Positions 1 through 12,100 of a DNA stretch of 64,000 nucleotides are shown here, piece by piece (positions within the stretch are counted from its first letter, which is position 1; every line of letters starts with the position of its first letter). Location: the NCBI RefSeq assembly GCF_963675165.1, contig NC_087377.1, positions 17,563,518 through 17,627,517 of the forward strand, given 5' to 3'. The translations under genes were made by a program, and so were the position numbers. The DNA comes from Halichondria panicea. Lineage: Eukaryota; Porifera; Demospongiae; Suberitida; Halichondriidae. The notes beneath the pieces were generated by a model. It was not told the origin of the DNA. It ran no database searches and saw nothing but the letters and a program-made list of their open reading frames with translations.

Positions 1-3000
1 CTAGTAAACCCAACTATAGTGCAGAATGAAGAAGATGGTAATGTCTCAGTGTGTGTTAGACTAGACTCTCCAGCAGGAGGGACGGAGAAGGAGATATTTA
101 TAACACTCCATTATCTGATCTCGTCAGCCGGTAATTCCAGTTCGCATGACATTCCCTCTTCAGCCATTTCGATTCAACTCTTTGATTATCCCTAGATGAC
201 TTCACCTTCCCCTCCAACTCTCGTGTGGGGGCTACCCAGTGTCTGACTCTCCCAGTTACTAATAACAATGTGTACCAAACTAGTCCAGTGTTGACACAAA
301 CTATTACTCTCAGTAAAAATCCAATGGCCCTCAATCAAGAAAGATTGGATCTGGGAAACACAGTGATGACAACAGTTACTATTAACGATGATGATGGTGA
401 GACTGTGAAGTTGACGCGGGAGTGCATTGATTATAATTATGGTATTGCTATAGATGCTGTTGTCTCCATGACCACTCCTACCATGACGACTACCGAGGGT
501 GGTGTGGTTGAGGTGTGTGCTAATCTGGTCAGTCCATCTGGTGGAACAAGTGTACCCATCACTGTTATGTTTACTTGGAGTGGAGGTGTGTAACTATACT
601 GTAGTCTTTGTGTGATTGCTCTAATTACGTAGGACCAAGCACTGCAACCTTCTCGGCTAACTCAAACGCAAACACTCGGGCGTGTATACAACTGACAGTG
701 GCAGATGATGATATATACGGGATGTCTCCAATATCAGTGTACACTATTCTGTTGAGCATCTCAAGCCCCACCAACTCAAGAGTGACTGTTGGAGGGATTA
801 GTCAAACCATAATAACAGTCAGCGATGATGATGGTATGAGTGTCATGTGTGTGTATGATATTGTTGTTTATAATATTAGAATAATGGTGAGGTCATGCAG
901 TTGCTAATCACTTGTGCCTAATCTTATGTATCCAGATCCTGTGTTGGCTCTATCACAATCGTCTTACACCTTTGCTGAAGCTACGGAGGAGACTGGAGAG
1001 ATCTGTGTTGTGTTGGAGGGTCCATCTGGAGGACTGACAACTGGAACACTTGAAGTGCTGTTCACTATTGACACAGTGAATATCAATAGACCAGCAAGTT
1101 AGTGTGCATGGTGCAATAGTTCAAAGCTGTTTTTCAAGTTTTTTCCCACACAGCTCCACAAGTTGATTTTACTACAAGTTCTCTCATACAAACGAGGCAG
1201 TTTTCAACTATTGGAGAGTCCAGATGTATCTCAGTGGCAGTAGTTGATGATGTCACCGCTGATCCTGGTGAATCTTTTCGGGTTACAGTAACTTCCCCTA
1301 ATAATCGAGTTATATTTAGAGGTGGAGCGGTTGCTATAGTAATAATCGACAATGATGATGGTAAGCAAAAAATATTATGTGAATTTTAAATTTCATTTCT
1401 TTGTATCCTTGTAGTGCTGCCTGGTCCAACTAACCTCAGAAATTCTACAACAGAACCCAGAAGTGTGAGCTTGATGTGGGACCGTCCAGATACTACCTCG
1501 ATTACTGTAACACTAATTGAGTACAGTGTACAAGTGACAGGGACCAATGGTTTCACACCAATGTCGCTTACTACAAATTCCCCCTCCATTGTCATCAACA
1601 ACCTTTTTCCTTATCAACAATACCACTTCTCTGTCAGTGCTACTTATCAGTTAGACAACATTGGTGAAGAGGTTTCAATTGTTGTAAGAACAAGACAAGA
1701 AGGTATGTCGAGTACATATTGACTTGATCCATGGTACTAACTTGTATTCTTTGTAGCTCCTGGAATTCTAACTGCTCCAATAGATATAACTCATACTTCA
1801 TACTTATAGCTCCTGGAGGTCCACCTGCTATGCTGATGGCTTCACCCACGGCAACCACCCTCACCCTCTCCTGGGATCCACCAGCTGAACCTAATGGAGT
1901 CGTCATCACCTACACACTGTATGTGGACTACCTCAATGGAAGCACCACGAACTTCACTACTTTATTTGCACCATTCCTATTATCTCCCCTGAGGCCCTAT
2001 CTAACTGTATCAGTGCAAGTATCAGCCAGTACTTCAGTTGGTGAGGGACCAAGAACACTCAGTATGGAGTTCACTACAGCTGAGGCCAGTGAGTTCATGC
2101 AATGCATGCAGTCGTAAACTAGTATACACTTAATGTCATATGATAAACCATTGCTTCATCAGAGTCTGGCCCAGTTGGTAGTCTGAGAGTCCTAAGAGTG
2201 AATGAAACCACCTTCACTGTCAACTGAGTTGCACCTGCCGAGGTCAATGGAGTGTTACTAACATACACTATCAGGACCAACGAGGAAGGAAGCAGTTCAG
2301 CAGTTACAGAGTACAATACTCTAGCTACCTTGTTCTCTATACATGAATTAGGTAAACTGATAGTCAGTGTCCTAGTATAGTGCATCACCCCCCCTCCACC
2401 TACAGTCCCCTATACTCCCTATGTGGTATCAGTGGCTGCCATCAATGGCGCTGGTGCTGGAGACCCTATTAGAGTTGTAGAATTCACTGCTGAAGGAAGT
2501 AAGTTTTTCGCCGCAACAATTCAAATCCTATAATTTTGTACACATGCACACATGCAGTTCCCCTAATCCATCCTCGAGATATTGGTTCCACTCGACTGAA
2601 TGGAACAGCTGTCCGGGTGTCATGGAGACCACTCAGTCGCTCAGAGGCTAGAGGCTTCATCACTAACTACACCATCACCTACTGGAGAGTTGGCTCTAAT
2701 GCTGCGAATGCTGGTACCATTACTGTATCTAGGGAAGACGCCAGCTCTGCTATAATTATTAATCTCGACCCAAACTCTGATTACTACTTTACAGTGTCAG
2801 CTGGTACAGTACAGGGAGTGGGCAATGTCAGTGTTGCTATGGTTATATCCACACAGTCATCAGGGAGTAAGTGTGTTTGAGCGTATAATTATATCAAATC
2901 CTATATAGCTCTGTTTAATAGCTCTGTTTAATAATCACAATTTATTTACAGTAATGGTGGCAGCCATTGCTGGGGCTGTTGTAGGACTGATTGTTGCCGT

Positions 3001-3594
3001 GGTTCTACTGACAATCATAATCTGCATTGCTTGCGTGTAAGTTTCAATAATCTTGTCAAAACCTATAACTACTACCGGTACATGTAAATCTTCTCAGAAT
3101 TAAGAGGAGACAACATGGTGGGCCTAAACAGGAAAGTGCATGTAAGTATTGTTTACACTAAGTAGTGTGTGCTCTTACTAACTACATGTGTCACATGCAC
3201 ACAGCGAGGAATCCAGCATATGGTATGTCTGTTAGACAAGCTCCTAATGATGTAGTCAACGTCCAATCAAATGATGAGCACACATATGAACACATTGGAG
3301 GTAAGAGGTGCATGATACCACTGTCTAATTATTAGTGCATACATGTTTGCATTACGTATCACACTGTGTGTGTGTGTGGGTGTGTGTGTGTGTTTATAGA
3401 TCATTATGATTATGGCTACCTTCAGATATACGTGTAGATGAAGTGGTTTACGAAACTATCGATCCTGACAAAAACAGCGGTGAAGGTTTGTTGTGCCAAT
3501 TAATGTGATTAATTTAGTGTTATTCCCAGTAATCACTATTACAGGTGAAGTAGTTATGGTATCCAGCAATGCAGCCTACGGAGTGAGATTGTGA
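1..3594 (+). CDS. Gene A: Calx-beta/FN3 single-pass receptor, 5' end outside window, with a nonsense codon
   Basis: The 3' part of a receptor gene. Exons read: 1-~131 and 196-396 (one Calx-beta), 454-585 and 633-833 (Calx-beta), 936-1097 and 1154-1360 (Calx-beta), 1415-1702 (FN3-1), 1810-2088 (FN3-2), 2163-2351 plus 2406-2498 (FN3-3), 2558-2866 (FN3-4), 2952-3036 (TM, hydrophobic run ending IICIACV), then tail exons 3098-3141, 3205-3300, 3426-3485 and 3545-3594. Calx-beta pairs end in the acidic DDDG-type motif. The order of its Calx-beta exons matches the last three pairs of genes C and E, so it is probably MKLL-type. The tail carries NPAYG, TYEHI, VVYETI and SNAAYG. Oddities: the first donor of the paralogues (AATA|gtgagt) is missing, and I placed it at gtaatt near 132. 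In FN3-3 a conserved Trp codon is TGA (2225-2227), a premature stop. The two FN3-3 exons are phase 1-1 and could be skipped in frame, so a product is still possible; otherwise this is a recent pseudogene. Confidence 0.72.
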
Positions 3595-5008
3595 TGTCAT
3601 AGAACACAAATGTGACTGTGTAAATCAGTGCCTGCTGATATAGTATCTTTGCACGGTCATTGCAATAGCAGAGAGTAATATTATTGTGTTCTTTTTAAAT
3701 GAGAAATTTCAAGACAAAATGTTCTATCTGTTAATTCATAATCATGACATGAAAAGTGAATGCAATACATGCAGCAAATGAAATAAGCTGTCAACAATAA
3801 TGCATCCTATTAAAAAGGTGCACTGAGTGGTTACTGTTACTTTACTTTAATATGGCGTAGAGGGTCACCCGCCACAGCTACCATGTGCATTGCACCTTGC
3901 TGACTAGCTGAGTACGCGGCCACCTTGCAAACACTCCCACCACATCTCGGAAATGGTTGGTGACTAATAAATTTCTTATCTATGGTTACTGCCCTCATCC
4001 ATATCCCCATCCTTGAAAGCCATTTCTCTTTTCTAAACTGATAAACCACGTGTGCATGTGGAAGTGTGCATTTGTTTTTCTTAATACACATTGCAGCATC
4101 ATGCCACCATGCATGCATACAATGCAGCTGGATGGAGTCCCTGTCCCCACCACACCACACCACGCTCTTATTACTAAACAGTCCCAACTCTATCTCTCCT
4201 CTAATATTCATACTAATAGCACCTGCATTTGTGACTTTCTGTAGCTTTTCATGTTTCCTCCAGAAGCCGAATTTTTGGGTCTGGTTCCCACGAGGCTACA
4301 TAATAATTATACTGAATCTCTTCATTTCTCTACTACCTATAGGTTTGATTTCTCTGAACATGATACGTAACAAGTGTTGCTTTTGTTAGTTTGGTGGCTT
4401 GCTGCTTTCATTTCACATTTTCATTCCCCATGCTATATGGCTGCAAAATACTAATACAGCGCATCATGGATAGTTGCATTTTATGGCTCATTGCCAATCT
4501 CGTTCCTTTACATTGTTTATGGTCTATCACACAGATGTGTTTTTTAGCTCATGCAATACCTCCCCTGATGCAGGAATGTAGCCTTTCCTCGTATCGTACA
4601 CAATGAATACGCATTTATATGAATGTATTAGTGTATTATCAGGTTATGTTCTAGCTACTACTATACTCACTGGCTACAGTAAGTGTTCGCAGTTTTAAGA
4701 ACTTGCATGAATTGTGTGTTCAGTGATATTGATCTTTACCATCTCTTGAATGCATGTGATACAGCCTTACAGGTATGCAAACAAACTTAATGTGTTGTGT
4801 TACACTACTAATAGAGTGTTGTTATAGTCATAACAAATAATTATCCGTTCACTTTCTGTACATATACATGTACAGTACTGGAATGAATATTTTGGCGTCA
4901 AACTATTGTAGCCCATCCGTTGATTTAACTACATATATAGATCACATCTATACTGTTTCCATTACTTGCTTAGTTACTTATTACTTGTTGTGTTATGCCA
5001 CCATAGAT
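3595..5008. other. Intergenic region between genes A and B with a shared dispersed segment
   Basis: No gene seen. A stretch around 3755-3900 (GCAAATGAAATAAG ... GAGGGTCACCCGCCACAGC) recurs near 53470-53600, and its first part near 26620-26690, in each case downstream of a receptor gene. It therefore belongs to the duplicated 3' flank or a dispersed repeat. A - strand open frame of 124 codons across 3837-4211 comes from this segment and has no recognisable domain. The stretch 4764-5008 is similar to the sequence upstream of gene D and of the chimeric gene at 45360. Confidence 0.5.
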
Positions 5009-8000
5009 ATGATGGCACTCGTAACTCAGAGAGTGATTGTGGTGTTGCTATGCACTCTCAGTCAGTGCAGTGCAGCTGGAACACTCAGCTTTAGCAGTGG
5101 CAGTGCATCTCAGACAGTAATGGAGGGAGACAGTTTGTCAGTGTGTGTGATGGCAATACTGGACCCTGGAGATAGTATAGAGGTGGGACTATCAGTCACT
5201 CCGGCAGGTAAGCAGTCACTCTGTATATTTGATTATGAATGTATAATAATAGGAGGACTTGATGTTCCTACAAACACATTGCATCTGACTGACACTACTA
5301 CTACTGATTGCTGGATGATTACTGCTACGGATGATGATATTTATGAAGTAGATAGTCAGTCATTTATACTGAATCTTGTTCTTGTAAACCCAACTTCATC
5401 AGATATTGTGCTGACAGATCCAAGTACTGCAACTATCACAGTAATGGATGATGAAGGTAAATCAAAACGTTTTCAATTGGCTTGATTTACTATAGTTGAG
5501 GGGGTTGCATCACTATAGATGCTGTTGTCTCCATGGTCACTCCTACCATGACAACTATCGAGGGTGGTGTGGTTGAGGTGTGTGCTAATCTGGTCAGTCC
5601 ATCTGGTGGAACAAGTGTACCCATCACTGTTGTGTTTGCTTGGAGTAGAGGTGTGTAAACTATACTGTTGTCTTATTTGTGTGATTGCTCAAATCACGTA
5701 GGATCAAGCACTGCAATCTTCTCGGCTAACTCAAACGCAACCACTCGGGTGTGTATACAACTGACAGTGGCAGATGATGATATATACGGGACGTCTCCAA
5801 TACCAGTGTACACTGTTGTGTTGAGCAGTCCCAACTCAAGAGTGATTGTTGGAAGGATTGGTCAAACCACAATAACAGTCAGGGACGATGATGGTGAGAA
5901 TTTAACAGATTGCACTTATTGGTATTACAATCTACATAGATGCTTTTGTCTCCATGGTCACTGCTACCATGACAACTACTGAGGGTGGTATGGTTGGTGT
6001 GTGTGCTAATCTGGTCAGTCCATCTGGTGGAACAAGTGTACCCATCACTATTGTGTTTACTTGGAGTGGAGGTGTGTAAACTATACTGTTGTCTTTGCGT
6101 GATTGCTCTAATTACGTAGGATCAAGCACTGCAACCTTCTCGGCTAACTCAAACGTAAACACTCTGACATGTATACAACTGACAGTGGCAGATGATGATA
6201 TATACAGGACGTCTCCAATATCAGTGTACATTGTTGTGTTGAGCATTTCAAGCCCCACCAACTCAAGAGTGTCTATTGGAGGGATTGGTCAAACCACAAT
6301 AACAGTCAGCGATGATGATGGTAGGAATGTGATGTGTTTGTAAGATTTGTGGTTGTTTTTATAAGGATGGTGAGTTGCTAATCACTTGTGCCTATAATTT
6401 AGATCCGGTGTTGGCTCTATCACAATTGTCTTACACCTTTGCCGAAGCTACGGAGGAGACTGGAGAGATCTGTGTTGTGTTGGAGGGTCCAACTGGAACA
6501 CTTGAAGTGTTGTTCACTATTCACACAGTGAATATCAATAGACCAGCAAGTTAGTGTGCACAGTTCAAAGCTGTTTTTCAAGTTCTTTCCCACACAGCTC
6601 CACAAGTTGATTTCACTACTAGTTCTCTAGTGCAAACGATGCAGTTTTCAACTATTGGAGAGTCCAGATGTATCTCAGTGACAATAATTGATGACGACAC
6701 CGCTGATCCTGGTGAATTATTTCGGGTTACGGTAATTTCTCCCAACAATCGAGTTACGTTTAGAGGTGGAGCGGTTGCTATAGTAATAATCGACAATGAT
6801 GATGGTAAGCAAAACTATTATGTGTGAATTTACTTCTTTGTATCCTTGCAGTGCTGCCTGGTCCAACTAACCTCAGAAATTCTACAACAGAATCCAGAAG
6901 AGTGATCTTGATGTGGGATCGTCCAGATACTACCTCGATTACTGTAGCACTAATTGAGTACAGTGTACAAGTGACAGGGACCAATGGTTTCCCATCATTG
7001 TCGCTTACTACAAATTCAAATTCCCCCTTCATTGTCATTAACAACCTTTTTCCTTATCAACAATACCAGTTCTCTGTCAGTGCTGTTTATCAGATAGACA
7101 ACATTGGGGAAGAAGTTTCAATTGTTGTAAGAACAAGACAAGAAGGTACGTAGAATACATATTGATCCATGGTACTTAAGCTTGCGGTATTCTTTGTAGC
7201 TCCTGGAATTCTAACTGCTCCAATAGTCATACTTTATACTTAAAGCTCCAGGAGGTCCACCTGCTATGCTCATGGCTTCACCCACGGCAACCACCCTCAC
7301 CCTCTCCTGGGATCCACCAGCTGAACCTAATGGAGTCATCATCACCTACACACTGTATGTGGACTATCGCAATGAAACCACCACAAACTTCCTTACTCCA
7401 TCCGCACCATTCCTATTATCTCCCCTGAGGCCCTATCAAACTGTATCAGTGCAAGTATCAGCCAGTACTTTAGTTGGTGAGGGACCAAGAACACTCAGTA
7501 TGGAGTTCACTACAGCAGAGGCCAGTGAGTTTACACAGTGCATGCAGTCTCATATAGAAAACACTAATGTCATGTGATAACCATTGCTTCAGAATCTGGC
7601 CCAGTTGGTAGTCTGAGAGTCCTAAGAGTGAATGAAACAACCCTCACTGTCAACTGGGTTGCGCCTGCTGAGGTCAATGGAGTGTTACTAACATACACCA
7701 TCAGGACCAACGAGGAAGGAAGCAGCTCAGCAGATACAGAGTACAATACTTTAACTACCTCGTTCTCTATACATGAATTAGGTAAACAGATAGTCGATGT
7801 CCTAGTATAGTGCATCACCCCCCTCTCCCCTCCACCTACAGTCCCCTATACTCCCTATGTGGTATCAGTGGCTCCCAGCAATGGCGCTGGTTTTGGAGAG
7901 CCTGTCAGTGTTGTAGAATTCACTGCTGAAGGAAGTAAGTCCTTTTCATGTAACAATTCAAATCTCATAATTTTGTATACACACACAGTTCCTCTGTTCC

Positions 8001-8964
8001 ATCCTCGAGATATTGGTTCCACTCGACTGAATGGAACAGCTGTCGTGGTGTCATGGAGACCACTCAGTCGCTCAGAGGCTAGAGGCTTCATCACTAACTA
8101 CACCATCACCTACTGGAGAGTTGGCTTTAATGCTGCGAATGCTAGTACCATTACTGTATCTGGGGAAGACGCCAGCTCTGCTATAATTATTAATCTCAAC
8201 CCAAACTCTGATTACTACTTTACAGTGTCAGCTAGTACAGTACAGGGAGTGGGCAATGTCAGTGTTGCCATGGTTATATCCACACAGTCATCAGGGAGTA
8301 AGTGTGTTTGAGCGTATAATTCCTATAGCTCTGTTTAATATTTATAGTGGGAGTGATTGCTGGGGCTGTTGTAGGACTGATTGTTGCCGTGGTTCTACTG
8401 ACGATAATAGTCTGCATTGCTTGCATGTAAGTTTCCATCATTTATTTGAAAATCTAATTACTAAATCTTCTTAGAATTAGGAGGAGACAACATGGTGGGC
8501 CTAAACAGGAAAGTGCATGTAAGTATTGTTTACACTAAGTAGTGTGTGTTCTTACTAACTACATGTGTCACATGCACACAGTGAGGAATCCAGCATATGG
8601 TATGTCTGTTAGACAAGCTCCTAATGATGCAGTCAACGTCCAATCAAATGATGAGCACACATATGAACATATTCGAGGTAAGGTACATGATACTATATTA
8701 TACGCCCTTGATATTACTCTCTAATTATTAGTGCATACATGTCTGCATTTCGTATCACACTGTGTGTGTGTGTATGGGTCATTATTATTACGGCTACCTT
8801 CAGATATACGTGTAGACGAGGTGGTTTACGAAACTATTGATCCTGACAAAAACAGCGGTGAAGGTTTGTGTGTCAATAATGTGATTAATTGCGTGTTATT
8901 CCCAGTAATCACTATTACAGGTGAAGCAGTTTTATGGTATCCAGCAATGCAGCCTATGGAGTGA
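5009..8964 (+). CDS. Gene B: Calx-beta/FN3 single-pass receptor, MALV subtype, altered C-terminus
   Basis: Predicted cell-surface receptor. Eighteen exons sum to an open 967-codon frame. Exons: 5009-5207, 5253-5456, 5519-5650, 5702-5893, 5940-6071, 6120-6320, 6403-6549, 6598-6804 (four Calx-beta domains, two exons each, ending in acidic motifs such as DDDG); 6852-7145, 7246-7524, 7593-7781 plus 7842-7934, 7989-8297 (four FN3 domains); 8348-8426 (TM); 8475-8518, 8582-8677, 8804-8863, 8921-8964 (tail). The start MMALVTQRVIVVLLC is a good signal peptide. A second ATG at 5012 is equally possible. Introns are as short as 45 bp and nearly all phase 1. The tail has NPAYG and TYEHI-x9-YETI. Oddity: the last exon has two extra T (GCAGTTTTATGG against GCAGTTATGG elsewhere), so the conserved SNAAYGVRL end becomes WYPAMQPME. 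Calx-beta domains usually bind Ca2+ and FN3 usually mediates adhesion; ligand and signalling role are unknown. Confidence 0.85.
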
Positions 8965-9120
8965 GATTGTGATGTCATAGAACACTAATGTAACTGTATA
9001 TATGTGTCAATCAAGTGTATTAGTGTATTTTTTTTAGAAAGTCTGCAATAGCAGAAGGTATAATTATACAGATTGTATACAATCGTAATGCACAAATAAA
9101 AGTGAATATCTTTAGAACTT

Positions 9121-9141
9121 AAGCCGTTTAATAACCGGCTT
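9121..9141. promoter_or_regulatory. Imperfect palindrome upstream of gene C
   Basis: AAGCCG ... CGGCTT hairpin about 130 bp before the gene C start codon. It lies in a block of about 150 bp (9107-9270) that is nearly identical upstream of gene E, where the same palindrome is perfect. Position and conservation suggest a promoter element or the remains of a small repeat; no factor can be named. The rest of 8965-9270 has no gene. Confidence 0.35.
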
Positions 9142-12100
9142 TCAATCGAGGCCATGTTTGGAATAATTAATTTTGGTAAAGATTGTTAACTACACATCCT
9201 GTAAATGCACAAACGTTTCAATAACACACACACATGCACAAAACTCAGTTTACACAGAAATCAGACAAAAATGAAGTTATTAGTGCTATTAGTACTTGCA
9301 TGGTCAGAGATCAATTTGTGCACTGCTACTGGTGATGCAGAACTAACAGTGAGCTTCACTGAGACCTCTTTCACTGTAACTGAGGGAGGAGAGGCTGTGC
9401 CAGTGTGTGTGGCAGTCACCCCTGCACTGGTTGCAGAGGCTATGGTGATGGTAGAACTGATGAGCAGTGAGGGATTCTCTCAAGGTGTGCATTTAGCTAG
9501 TATGTATTGTTATGTTGCTATACTGTTTCCCTGGCCATAGATCTCACTGTTGATCCAACAAGCACACTGACATTCACCAACATCACAACCCAAGTTTGCT
9601 GGAATGTTGCTGCCCTAGATGATCCTATATTTGAGAATTCTGAGAGTTTCACGCTGACAATTGTACCGATGACTGCTGGAGTGTCTGTGGGGCAGCAAAG
9701 TACTGTCACTGTAATGGATAATGACAGTGAGATTTAATTACTTGCATTGTTGGTTGAATCATGATAATTCTTGTGCAGATGTCACAGTTGCAATGACTCA
9801 TGACCAGTGGTTTGTCACTGAAGGAGAGATGGTAATGGTTTGTGTAACCTTGACTGGACAGTTGGGGAGAAGTGTAGTTGTGAGTCTGACCAGCACCGTC
9901 GGAACTGGTAAATATTAATTATTACTTTAAACTTATTATGACGATTCTTTGTATACAGCTTCTTTAAGTGATTTTAGCTTAGCATCAGGCAAGCTGATGT
10001 TCACTACATCAAATACAAATCAGGAGTGTTCGGTTGTAACGGCTACAAGTGATGACATCTTTGAAGATGATGAGACATTCACAGTGACACTAAACCCGAA
10101 CAGTCTCCCTAGTGGGGTCATCATATCTGGAAGGAGCTCCACTACTGTGACTATTTCTGCCAATGGTGGTGAGTAGTTATTTGTGCATTACGATTGTGTA
10201 TACAATCTCTGTATAATTATACCTTCTATTTCTAATACAGGTGTTACCATCCAAATGATGGAAACTCAGGAGCAAGTTATGGAAGGAGAGACTGTAATGG
10301 TTTGTGCTTCGCTGACTGCACAGTTAGGGAGAAATGTTGAAGTCAGACTAGCAACCAGCAGTGAGGAAACAGGTGAGAGAAACACAATAATCAGTTGTTA
10401 TTGGGTACAATGTTATTACGCTCTTTAATCTGTATTAAAGCTTCAGATACAGACTTTGTATCAGCATCAGTGACAAGAACATTCACTGCTACTGATACAA
10501 CAGACTTCAAGTGCATTGACATTACAACAAGTGAAGACAATATTTTTGAGGCAAATGAGATGTTCACTGTGTCACTGAGTGTGGTCAGTCCAACTACTGG
10601 AGTCACTGTCATTGAAGGGAGGAGCCAAACCACAGTGATCATTGTGGATGATGATGGTAGGGTTAATTTATAGTTATACTACATGTTATTTTAATGAGTG
10701 CATTGCGAGACTGTATATACTGTGAATGAGATAGTCACAACAAGAATATGTTTATCTTCATTACAATAGTTGATACTGTTTACTTTATAGAGGTGATGGC
10801 TGAAATCACAACTTCAGGAGTAACAAATTCAGAAGGTGACATTCTTGTGACAGAAGGGCAATCTGTTCAGGTGTGTGTTGCAATCAGTGGTGCAACCATT
10901 AGTGATAGAGAGGCGGTGGTACGAGTTGCTACTAGCGAACTGGATGATATAAAAGCAGCAAGTAAGTAAATTAAAGTTTTATGATAAATCCGTAACGTTC
11001 ATTGTTTACAGCTTCGAACAGCGATTATGAACATTTGACAGTGGATGTAACATTTACTGTGTCACAAGTTTGTAGGATCATTATTCAAACAAAACCAGAC
11101 TTAATTTATGAGCACAACGAAGTGTTTAGTGTGAACCTGTCAGTTGATGCCAGTGCTAATCCGAGGGTCAGACTTGGGACAAACATAATCATTCGCATTA
11201 CTGATAGGCAAAGTAAGTTAGAAATCACAGATTTTTTATCTATTGTTCCTGCTTCTACAGGAGCTGTAATATCGCTAGTGAACCAAACTATAGTGCAGAA
11301 TGAAGGAGATGGTGATGTGTCAGTTTGTGCTAGACTAGACTCTCCAGTGGGAGGGGCAGAGAAGGAGATATTTATAACACTCAATAATAGTGAGTTGATC
11401 TTGAGATCTCACATGATGTTCCCTCTTCAAGTTAGACATTAATTTTTTTCTCTTTCATACTTTTTTCTTAGCTAACTTCACCTTCCCCTCCAACTCTCCT
11501 GTGAGGGATACCCAGTGCTTAAATATGACAGTTACCAATGACAATGTGTACCAAACTAGTCCAGTGTTGATGGAGACTGTTACTCTCAGTAAAAGGATTA
11601 ATCAAGGAAGATTGGATCTGACAAACACAGTTGCAACGGTGACTATCAACGATGATGATGGTGAGACTAAAGAGCAGCCTATAATGGTGTTTCTTATAAG
11701 GTATTTCTAAAGATGCTGTTGTCTCCATGGACACTCCTACCATGACAACTACCGAGGGTGGTGTGGTTGAGGTGTGTGCTAATCTGGTCAGTCCATCTGG
11801 TGGAACAAGTGTACCCATCACTGTTGTGTTTGCTTGGAGTGGAGGTGTGTAAACTATACTGTTGTCTTTGTGTGATTGCTCTAATCACGTAGGACCAAGC
11901 ACTGCAAACTTCTCGGCTAACTCAAACGCAAACACTCGAGCGTGTATACAATTGACAGTGGCAGATGATGATATATACGGGACGTCTCCAATACCAGTCA
12001 CTTTTTTGTTGAGCATTTCAAGCCCTAACTCAAGAGTGACTGTTGGAGGGATAGGTCAAACCACAGTGACAGTCAATGATGATGATGGTATGACGTGTCA

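Noticed and set aside
3361-3437. Exon starting at the earlier AG as the main tail exon
   Set aside because: It ends at an immediate stop and gene F lacks it; the ccttcag acceptor gives a consistent frame in all copies. Kept only as a possible alternative splice form.
3837-4211. 124-codon - strand open frame
   Set aside because: Lies in a segment that recurs in other 3' flanks, with no domain, start context or splice partner.
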